Source: JBBSZK01 sp964354995 (lineage in GTDB: Archaea; Nanobdellota; Nanobdellia; Pacearchaeales; GW2011-AR1). From it: a stretch of DNA of 46,272 nt. The notes beneath the pieces are model-generated. The model worked only from the letters and a program-made list of their open reading frames with translations, was not told the origin of the DNA and did no database searches. The stretch is from NCBI GenBank assembly GCA_964354995.1, contig CAYHBQ010000001.1:1-46272 (forward strand), in the 5' to 3' direction. Below, piece by piece: positions 40,679-46,272 of this stretch (position 1 is the first letter of the stretch; each line of letters opens with the position of its first letter). The position numbers and the translations under genes were made by a program.

Positions 40679-41032
40679 ATGGAACTTGTTGCAACCGTTG
40701 GCCTCGATAAAGAATCATGGGGACAGGTAACGGGGTTAATAAATCACGGAACGTGGGATCGTGTTGTGCTTATAAAAAATAAACTCGCGCTCGACTTTCC
40801 CGTTCCTGAAGGCGTCGATGCACTCTTTATCGATACCACCCAACCTCTTTTAGAAATAAAAAAATACCTCGTTGAAAAACTTAAACCGCTCTTGTCTGAG
40901 TTCGACGCCTGCGTCTCAATAGCGTCAGGCACTGGCAAGGAACACATGGCCCTCATCTCAGCATTACTTGCAATTCCCACAGGCATACGTCTTGTCGCAT
41001 TCACAAAAAACGGCGTCGAGTTTGTTAATTAA
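40679..41032 (+). CDS. CARF-like Rossmann protein
   Basis: A 117-residue alpha/beta protein. Strand-helix order fits a Rossmann-like CARF domain: MELVATVGLD (strand 1), KESWGQVTGLI (helix), WDRVVLIKN, VDALFIDTTQ, a long helix, then CVSIASGTGKEHMALISALL, resembling the CARF motif D-x-T-G-G-T-K-x-M, and finally IRLVAFTKNGVEFVN. It has no DNA-binding or effector domain of its own, but a winged-helix gene is divergent from the same TATA box, so the two may act together, as the two domains do in Csa3. Alternative: an unrelated small Rossmann protein. Confidence 0.5.
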   Translation: MELVATVGLDKESWGQVTGLINHGTWDRVVLIKNKLALDFPVPEGVDALFIDTTQPLLEIKKYLVEKLKPLLSEFDACVSIASGTGKEHMALISALLAIPTGIRLVAFTKNGVEFVN

Positions 41033-41035
41033 CTT

Positions 41036-42436
41036 TTAGAAAAATATGAACACCCAACGCACCATCATCAAGGCAAGAAGCGCAATGAAGAACCAACTCG
41101 CAATTTTGAATGCGCGCTTTCCCCATAATTCTCTTCTCGTGATGCTCCAAACAGCCAAATAAAAGAATCGGCCTCCGTCAAGCATACCCAAGGGAAGCAT
41201 ATTGAATAACGCAACGAGCAAGTTAATCATAAACACCCACCACAATAAGTAATAGACAAACCATGCGAAGTCCCCGCCCCACGTTGGCGCGTAATAAATG
41301 TAGGGATCTTTAATCTTGAAGATAACTGAGGAAACAAATCCCTTGAATCCGGACTGACTAGGTTTACTTATGCCGATGCCCAAATACGCGTTTCCATCAC
41401 GATCTGCCAAAGTAATTGAATGGTCAAAATCAGCATCGCCTTCACGAGTTGTTACAACAATCGTTTGACCGGGCCGTTTGGAAGCAATGGCCGAGCGGAG
41501 CTCTTCAATAGAACGTGTCGGCATACCGTCAATAGAAAGGATAACGCCCGAGAGACGAGCATTAATGGCGGGCGCGTCATCGTAAACCGTAATCGCAGGA
41601 ACCTCGTTAGCAAATGCGGTTTTAAGTGCGCTTCCCAGAGCGAAGAATCGCGTTTCGCCTACGTTAAACGCAATAAGGCTATCGTTTATTGAAATGAAAT
41701 CAACATGTGCAACTGGAACTCCTCCAATAGAGGTAATCGCAGAAACATTCACAATTGCAGGCGTGTACGTATTGAAGTTAACTCCCGCAGGAGCAAAGCT
41801 CAGTGCAAAAAAGCCCCAGAGGATAAGTCCAAACAAAATAGTCATTAACACATTAGCAAACACGCCTGCCGCGAGGATAGCCATTTGAGGGAATTTCCGT
41901 ATCTTCTTCATGTCACGGTCGTCCTGTTCAACAAAGGCACCAAAGAAGGGTCCAAAGAAAGCAACACCCGTCGATTTAATCCGTACGTTATTTAAGCGTG
42001 CGAACAGCCCATGAGAAAATTCATGAGTTATAGCGACTATTGCAATGGCTACCAGAAAATAGGTAAAATAGAACGGGGGAAAAATACTTTCAATATTAAA
42101 CAATTGGGGGAAATACGGAAATAGAGGCAACAAAGGGGGAATCTTTAACGCTTTCGCCAAGAACGGCGAGGTAACGTAATCATATACCGTCGTTACAAGC
42201 AACCAGCTCATCGCGCCGAGCAATATCACTCCAACAATCACAATTACATATTGCAAGGGCTTGAGAATGCGTCGATATTTTCGCGCCCAACGGTCCATCA
42301 GCGTAAGGCCCCACTTTGCATGATACAAAAATATCCAGCCTTGGCGTTTCAAACCTTTTTTGTTGCGCGATATAAATGAAATCGCAAAAAGCGCAAAGAT
42401 AGCTAAGAAGATGATGTCGTATAGTATGAAACTCAT
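41036..42436 (-). CDS. Site-2 protease family membrane metalloprotease (M50) with PDZ domain
   Basis: A 466-residue intramembrane protease. The zinc motif HEFSH is at 138-142 and the second metal/active-site motif NMLPLGMLDGGRF is near the C-terminus. Between them lies a PDZ-like domain (GVILSIDGMPTRSIEELRSA). Such enzymes cut membrane-bound regulators or remnant signal peptides. The gene follows eL40 by 6 bp and is the third gene of the aIF5A-eL40-S2P unit. Confidence 0.92.
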   Translation of the reverse strand: MSFILYDIIFLAIFALFAISFISRNKKGLKRQGWIFLYHAKWGLTLMDRWARKYRRILKPLQYVIVIVGVILLGAMSWLLVTTVYDYVTSPFLAKALKIPPLLPLFPYFPQLFNIESIFPPFYFTYFLVAIAIVAITHEFSHGLFARLNNVRIKSTGVAFFGPFFGAFVEQDDRDMKKIRKFPQMAILAAGVFANVLMTILFGLILWGFFALSFAPAGVNFNTYTPAIVNVSAITSIGGVPVAHVDFISINDSLIAFNVGETRFFALGSALKTAFANEVPAITVYDDAPAINARLSGVILSIDGMPTRSIEELRSAIASKRPGQTIVVTTREGDADFDHSITLADRDGNAYLGIGISKPSQSGFKGFVSSVIFKIKDPYIYYAPTWGGDFAWFVYYLLWWVFMINLLVALFNMLPLGMLDGGRFFYLAVWSITRRELWGKRAFKIASWFFIALLALMMVRWVFIFF

Positions 42437-42442
42437 GGATGC

Positions 42443-42613
42443 CTACTTTTTCTTTGAACGTATCGGTCTAAAAACGCGACCACCACATCGGCGGCAGGCC
42501 ACTAGTTTCTGGACGACACGAATAGGATCAGTTCGCAATTTCTGACTGCATCGTCTACATACAAAGATATTCTTGAACAGTCGTTTTTGCGCCGCAATAA
42601 TTTTAGTCGCCAT
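42443..42613 (-). CDS. rpl40e: Ribosomal protein eL40
   Basis: A 56-residue zinc-binding large-subunit protein: CRRC (residues 19-22) and CRRCGG (40-45), with a very basic C-terminus ending IRSKKK. The start KRLFKNIFVC resembles the shorter eL40 of DPANN-type archaea. It begins directly after the aIF5A stop with no gap (TAAATG) and has no visible SD, so it is presumably translated by re-initiation. Confidence 0.9.
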   Translation of the reverse strand: MATKIIAAQKRLFKNIFVCRRCSQKLRTDPIRVVQKLVACRRCGGRVFRPIRSKKK

Positions 42614-43003
42614 TTACATAACCCTCATAATCTTTTTCTTACCTTCAATATCCCAGTATTCCACCTGTTTCTCAGAGGCAAGTGAGTCTTTAAGTTCTTC
42701 CATAAACGGTATATCGATTGTTTCAAAATTATCAAGGTCCATAACAGAAGCAGTAACATCCCCCACATTAAGTACTTGTGCTTTGCGCTTATCAATGTGA
42801 GGCACTTCAAATCGTTCGTGACCGGGAACTGCAATGACTTTTTTCTTCCCTGTGAAAATTTCAATGGCCTCAATACGACACTTACTTGCGCCATGTTTTC
42901 CGGTCTTGCTGATATCATTTGAGCGCACGGTACAAGCCTCTCCACCGACGAGAACAGTGACTCCTGTACGAGCTTCAGTTGCATCAATAACTTTTAGGAC
43001 CAT
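42614..43003 (-). CDS. Translation initiation factor aIF5A
   Basis: A 129-residue translation factor that helps peptide bond formation at difficult sequences and termination. The hypusine loop ISKTGKHGASKCRIEA has Lys36 as the modified residue. Domain I (1-68) is followed by the OB-fold domain II (VLNVGDVTASVMDLDNFETI). The start at 43003 (MVLKVIDATEA) is chosen over upstream in-frame codons because it is 25.5 bp from the palindromic TATA box. Related in domain I to the 64-residue protein at 5794. Confidence 0.96.
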   Translation of the reverse strand: MVLKVIDATEARTGVTVLVGGEACTVRSNDISKTGKHGASKCRIEAIEIFTGKKKVIAVPGHERFEVPHIDKRKAQVLNVGDVTASVMDLDNFETIDIPFMEELKDSLASEKQVEYWDIEGKKKIMRVM

Positions 43004-43024
43004 GCGAGCACGTGCCAAGAAACG

Positions 43025-43032
43025 TTTATAAA
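43025..43032. promoter_or_regulatory. Shared bidirectional TATA box, aIF5A / FKBP
   Basis: TTTATAAA, a perfect 8-bp palindrome inside gtttataaaac, centred at 43028.5 in a 50-bp spacer. The aIF5A ATG (43003) and the FKBP ATG (43054) are each exactly 25.5 bp away. No separate boxes are visible. Confidence 0.72.
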
Positions 43033-43053
43033 ACTTACTAAACATGCAACACA

Positions 43054-43728
43054 ATGACAACCGTCGCCAAAGGAGACTTCATAGAACTTAGTTATACGGG
43101 ATATGTTAACGGCGAAGTCTTTGATTCAAATCGAGATGTCGACCTAAAAAAACTTAATTCTGAAGCAAAACCAGAAAAAACCCCTATAATCATAGGCGAG
43201 GGTATGGTCGTTCGGGGCTTAGATAAAGCACTCGAAGGCAAATCAATCGGAGAAGAATATTCGATTTCGTTACAAGCAAAAGAAGCCTTCGGCGCACGCA
43301 ACCCCTCGTTACTGAAACCGATTCCTCTGAAAGTATTTGGTGAAAAAGGAGTTCATCCGCGTCCAGGGATGAGTTTTGTGTTGGATAACAATCTCGTGCA
43401 AGTGCGCGCAGTTTCAGGTGCGCGTGTTATCGTCGATTTCAACAATCCTCTTGCAGGAAAAGATGTTTCGTATGCGTTCAGAGTCGTTGCAAAAGTAGAA
43501 GACGTTAGTGAAAAAACGAAGACGTTCTTTGGCAGATTTTTACGGGCAGTTCCTGAATTCGAGGTGGGGGAAAAAGTTGTTATCAAAGGTCCTGCGCAGA
43601 TGAAGCCCATTGTTGATATCTTCGGAGAAAAGTTTAAGCTCCTTGTTGGAAAAGAGCTAGGCTTTGTTGAAACCGAACAGCCCTCAAAACAACCCGATTC
43701 GCAAGAGGGAATACAACAATCCTTATAA
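43054..43728 (+). CDS. FKBP-type peptidyl-prolyl isomerase (SlyD-like)
   Basis: A 224-residue archaeal FKBP with the split FKBP fold. It reads GDFIELSYTGYVNGEVFDSN at the N-terminus, then the IIIGEGMVVRGLDKALEGKS core, an IF (insert-in-flap) chaperone domain, and NNPLAGKDVSYAFRVVAKV to complete the isomerase. A C-terminal domain of about 70 residues follows, as in the long archaeal class. Cytosolic folding helper. TATA shared with aIF5A. Confidence 0.93.
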   Translation: MTTVAKGDFIELSYTGYVNGEVFDSNRDVDLKKLNSEAKPEKTPIIIGEGMVVRGLDKALEGKSIGEEYSISLQAKEAFGARNPSLLKPIPLKVFGEKGVHPRPGMSFVLDNNLVQVRAVSGARVIVDFNNPLAGKDVSYAFRVVAKVEDVSEKTKTFFGRFLRAVPEFEVGEKVVIKGPAQMKPIVDIFGEKFKLLVGKELGFVETEQPSKQPDSQEGIQQSL

Positions 43729-43751
43729 ACGATTTACCCGTGAGAAAGTAA

Positions 43752-44849
43752 ATGGCATTAAGTATTGAAAAAAGAGGGCAGACGACGGCGCATCCGCTCG
43801 ATAAAGAACTCGAAACGTTAATACAGAATCAGGTTTCTCGAATAAAAGTAGTAGGGTGTGGAGGCGGAGGAGGCAATTCAGTATCTCGTATGAAAGAAAT
43901 CGGAATTAAGGGATGCGAGGTTGTCGCGCTCAATACCGATGCACAGGATCTCTTGTACGCTAACGCTGACCACAAAATTCTCATCGGTCGCGAATTAACG
44001 CATGGTCTTGGAGCAGGGAGCAATCCGAAAATAGGCGAGGAAGCCGCTCGCGAATCGGAGCAAGAAATTCGAAAAAGACTTTCGAATAGTGACTTAGTTT
44101 TCATCACGTGCGGGCTCGGCGGAGGCACCGGAACCGGAGCAGCACCCGTAGTCGCGGATATAGCTAAAAAACAAGGGGCACTTACCATCGGTATTGTTAC
44201 ACTGCCTTTCACAGTAGAGGGTCAAAAAAGAATAGAAAATGCGCAGTATGGGCTTGAACGTATGGCGGAGATTGCAGACACACTCATAGTTATCCCCAAT
44301 GACAAATTGCTCGAACTTGCGCCCGAATTGCCTCTGCATACGGCATTCAAGGTGGCAGATGAGATTTTAACGAACTCTGTGAAGGGAATTGCAGAACTCA
44401 TTACTACTTCAGGTCTCGTTAACCTTGATTTCGCAGATGTAAAAGCAGTCATGTCAAACGGAGGGGTGTCTTTAATTGGCATTGGCGAGTCTGATTCTGC
44501 AACGGGTCGGGCTGAAGAAGCAGTAGAACGAGCGATTGATAACCCGCTCCTCAACGTCAATATTAGAGAAGCAAAGGGGGCACTTATTAACATCATTGGG
44601 GGTCCTGACTTGACACTCGAAGAATATAAGACAGTTATGGAAATTATCGGCAATCGCATAGCCCCCGATGCTAAAATAATTTCGGGCGCCCAAATTTCTG
44701 CAGATATGGAGAAATCAATAAAAGTATTGCTAATAGTCACGGGAGTCAAAAGTGCGCAGATTCTTGGTTCAGGCGGAAATGATTTATCAAAGAAAACCGA
44801 ATCGGAATTGCAAGATGAGCTCGGTATAGACTTTGTTGACGACGAGTAA
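43752..44849 (+). CDS. ftsZ: Cell division protein FtsZ
   Basis: A 365-residue tubulin-like GTPase that forms the division ring. The nucleotide loops IKVVGCGGGGGNSVSRM and GLGGGTGTGAAPVVA (121-135) and the T7-type segment are present, then the C-terminal domain LINIIGGPDLTLEEYKTVME. A 27-residue hydrophilic N-terminal segment precedes the fold. A TATA-like ttataaac 25 bp upstream overlaps the FKBP stop. The order ftsZ-secE-nusG-uL11 is a known archaeal arrangement. Confidence 0.97.
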   Translation: MALSIEKRGQTTAHPLDKELETLIQNQVSRIKVVGCGGGGGNSVSRMKEIGIKGCEVVALNTDAQDLLYANADHKILIGRELTHGLGAGSNPKIGEEAARESEQEIRKRLSNSDLVFITCGLGGGTGTGAAPVVADIAKKQGALTIGIVTLPFTVEGQKRIENAQYGLERMAEIADTLIVIPNDKLLELAPELPLHTAFKVADEILTNSVKGIAELITTSGLVNLDFADVKAVMSNGGVSLIGIGESDSATGRAEEAVERAIDNPLLNVNIREAKGALINIIGGPDLTLEEYKTVMEIIGNRIAPDAKIISGAQISADMEKSIKVLLIVTGVKSAQILGSGGNDLSKKTESELQDELGIDFVDDE

Positions 44850-44879
44850 CTTTAAAAACCACAGTCTACTAATGCGCGC

Positions 44880-45059
44880 ATGAAAGAAAAAATAAAATCT
44901 TTTCTGATTCAATGTAATCGTGTTTGGCGCGTCTTACGAAAGCCCTCTGGAATAGAATATAAAACCATTACCAAGGTCGCAGCGCTCGGACTACTCGCGC
45001 TCGGACTACTCGGATTTGTTATCTCGTTAGTCGTGAAAGAGCTTGTTCTTAACGCATAA
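44880..45059 (+). CDS. secE: Preprotein translocase subunit SecE (Sss1-type)
   Basis: A 59-residue, single-span subunit of the Sec channel. It has an amphipathic N-terminal helix (FLIQCNRVWRVLRKPSGIEY, in which RKPS is the conserved Sss1/SecE turn), then one transmembrane helix (VAALGLLALGLLGFVISLVV). It starts 25 bp after the TATA-like ctttaaaaac and lies between ftsZ and nusG as is usual for archaea. Confidence 0.92.
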   Translation: MKEKIKSFLIQCNRVWRVLRKPSGIEYKTITKVAALGLLALGLLGFVISLVVKELVLNA

Positions 45060-45126
45060 AAACATTTATAAATCTGCCAAAAACTATCTGAGTACTACTT
45101 CTTGATTATTCACGGGGTAGCAGGCT

Positions 45127-45612
45127 ATGATTTTCGTTATAAAGGTAACCACAAACAAGGAAGAGAAAGCAGTTGAAATGATTACTGACCGTGCTCAAAA
45201 AAAACAATTGAACGTGTTCGCGGTCGTCCGTCCTCACGGGTTGCGAGGATATGTCCTACTTGAAGCGGCCGACCGGGATTCTGCCGAAGAGTCTGTATTT
45301 AATTTACCGTACGTAAAAGGTATTATCGGCAAGACCCTTGTCTACGATGAAATAAAAAACATGGTACAACCAGAGGTAGAAGATTATAATATCGAAGTAG
45401 GAGATATTGTCGAAATGATTGCAGATTTGTTCAAAAAAGAGAAAGGAAAAGTATTGCGTGTTGATAAACAAAAACGAGAAGTCGTTGTTTCGCTCCTTGG
45501 GGCAGCAGTACCTATTCCGGTAACTGTAAAAATGGATAACATAAGAGTTATAAGGCGTGAAAACGAGCCCGAAAGTACTGACGCGGAGGAAAAAACAAAT
45601 GCCCGTGATTAA
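45127..45612 (+). CDS. spt5: Transcription elongation factor Spt5/NusG
   Basis: A 161-residue archaeal Spt5: a NGN domain (MIFVIKVTTNKEEKAVEMIT, HGLRGYVLLEAADRDSAEE), then a KOW domain (VGDIVEMIADLFKKEKGKVL) after a linker. It clamps RNA polymerase and couples to the ribosome. A TATA box (catttataaatc) lies around 45068, so unlike most first genes here it would have a leader of about 34 nt, with an agcagg or ggggt SD-like run before the ATG. It overlaps the uL11 start by 14 bp. Confidence 0.95.
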   Translation: MIFVIKVTTNKEEKAVEMITDRAQKKQLNVFAVVRPHGLRGYVLLEAADRDSAEESVFNLPYVKGIIGKTLVYDEIKNMVQPEVEDYNIEVGDIVEMIADLFKKEKGKVLRVDKQKREVVVSLLGAAVPIPVTVKMDNIRVIRRENEPESTDAEEKTNARD

Positions 45613-46272
45613 ACTCATTGTTGAAGGAGGGGCCATGAAGCCCGGACCAGCCGTAGCTCAGCAATTAGGTCCTCTCGGTATCAATCTGGGAAAAGTAATC
45701 TCAGACGTAAACACCGCGACAGCAGGATTCAAAGGTGTCAAAGTCCCCGTTGAAATCGATGCAAATGCAAAAACGAAGCAATTTACCATAAAAGTATTCT
45801 CACCTCCCGTGGCCGAGTTGCTTAAGAAAGAGTTAGGTCTTGAGAAAGGATCAGGCTCTCCCAAGGACACGAAGGTAGGTAACTTGGCTATAGAGCAAGT
45901 TATTGCAATTGCTCAAACGAAGTTGCCCAACATGCTTGCTCGAGATTTGCGTGCCGCCGTTAAACTTGTGGTAGGAAGTTGTGTTTCACTGGGAATTATG
46001 GTTGAAGACAAACAGGCGAAAGACATAGAACGAGATATCGACGCGGGATTGTACGACAAAGAACTAAAATCGGCTAAGACAGAAGTTTCTGCCGAAAAGA
46101 AAGCACGTCTTTCATTAGCATTCGCATCGGTCAAGAGCCAGCAGGAAGCTAAAGCGAAAGCCGCTGAAGCTGCCAAGCTTGCTGAAGAAGCAGCCAAAGC
46201 CGCAGCAGCCGCAGCGACGCCAGCCGTAGGAGCAGCACCAGCTGCAGGAACACCAGCAGCCGCAGCGACGCC
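45599..46272 (+). CDS. rpl11: Ribosomal protein uL11 with Ala-rich C-terminal extension, 3' end outside window
   Basis: Stalk-base protein that binds the GTPase centre of 23S rRNA. The N-terminal fold (KPGPAVAQQLGPLGINLGKV, with the Pro-rich helix) and C-terminal rRNA-binding domain occupy about residues 1-160. After a charged helix (SQQEAKAKAAEAAKLAEEAA), the frame runs on as Ala/Pro/Thr repeats past the right edge; typical archaeal uL11 is about 160 residues. The extension resembles the hinge of the P1 stalk protein. The SD gcggagga is inside the nusG end. The stop codon is not seen. Confidence 0.93.
   Translation, partial: MPVIKLIVEGGAMKPGPAVAQQLGPLGINLGKVISDVNTATAGFKGVKVPVEIDANAKTKQFTIKVFSPPVAELLKKELGLEKGSGSPKDTKVGNLAIEQVIAIAQTKLPNMLARDLRAAVKLVVGSCVSLGIMVEDKQAKDIERDIDAGLYDKELKSAKTEVSAEKKARLSLAFASVKSQQEAKAKAAEAAKLAEEAAKAAAAAATPAVGAAPAAGTPAAAAT
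46204..46272 (+). repeat. 51-bp tandem-type repeat in uL11 tail
   Basis: agcagccgcagcgacgcc (46204-46221) recurs exactly at 46255-46272, a period of 51 bp (17 codons), in the Ala-rich end of uL11. The array continues beyond the window, so copy number is unknown. Confidence 0.8.

Noticed and set aside
44222..44749. Long reading frame opposite ftsZ
   Set aside because: Composition mirrors the real gene, no start signals, and it conflicts with a clear FtsZ.
1..46272. CRISPR arrays, insertion sequences or transposases
   Set aside because: No regularly spaced repeats or transposase-like proteins were seen in either strand.

Overview
The window is a compact archaeal chromosome segment. It encodes an archaeal-type S10/spc ribosomal operon (with eS4, eL32, eL19 and aIF1), AglB-type oligosaccharyltransferase, aIF5A, alpha prefoldin, Spt5/NusG with a Sss1-type SecE, an EMC3-like insertase, and an AMP phosphorylase. 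Genes are packed end to end, promoters are archaeal TATA boxes, and most first genes appear leaderless, with the start codon about 25 bp from the centre of the TATA box. The short eL40, truncated P0, FtsZ and a small LRWALINQG-type protein suggest a DPANN archaeon of the Woesearchaeota/Pacearchaeota kind. That placement is inference from family resemblance, not a phylogeny.

Region 1 (1-17.6 kb) is a surface-glycan and N-glycosylation locus. It holds an MBOAT O-acyltransferase (open at the left edge and crossing a 10-N gap), the AglB/STT3 oligosaccharyltransferase, GT4, GT2, GT9 and GT39-type transferases, an AsnB-type amidotransferase with a GT2 partner, an Alg5-like GT2, an Alg14-like protein with an Alg13-like protein fused to a methyltransferase, a lipid-glycan flippase, and a MraY/GPT-type phospho-sugar transferase. 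Together these could build a glycan on a polyprenyl carrier, flip it and transfer it to protein. queC, a deoxyribosyltransferase-family gene and a 64-residue eIF5A-like mini-protein sit among them.

Region 2 (17.7-32.2 kb) is housekeeping: SpoIIM-like membrane protein, prefoldin alpha, EMC3-like protein and SecY, then a 23-gene ribosomal operon on the minus strand from uL3 to uL15. Internal genes are joined by ATGA/TAATG overlaps, and the Rpp29 gene often found between aIF1 and uS17 is missing.

Region 3 (32.2-37.4 kb) is mixed: an unknown protein, an AI-2E-type transporter, AMP phosphorylase, a small unknown protein, MazG, then a visibly A+T-rich GH114-like gene lying between a complete tRNA-Ser(UGA) gene with an intron and a 12-bp copy of that tRNA's 3' end. 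This looks like a small insertion at a tRNA gene.

Region 4 (37.4-46.3 kb) has uL1-uL10-P1 (minus), two small membrane proteins, a divergent winged-helix/CARF-like pair, a site-2 protease-eL40-aIF5A operon, FKBP isomerase, FtsZ, SecE, NusG and uL11, which runs off the right edge. 

The most unusual observations are four divergent gene pairs that each share one palindromic TATA box placed midway between two leaderless start codons; a stand-alone eIF5A N-domain that keeps the hypusine-position lysine; the tRNA-flanked GH114 insert; a nested hairpin leader before uL1; and a P-stalk set with short P0, extended P1 and an Ala-rich uL11 tail. No rRNA, CRISPR array or transposase was seen, and no gene-free stretch exceeds about 180 bp.
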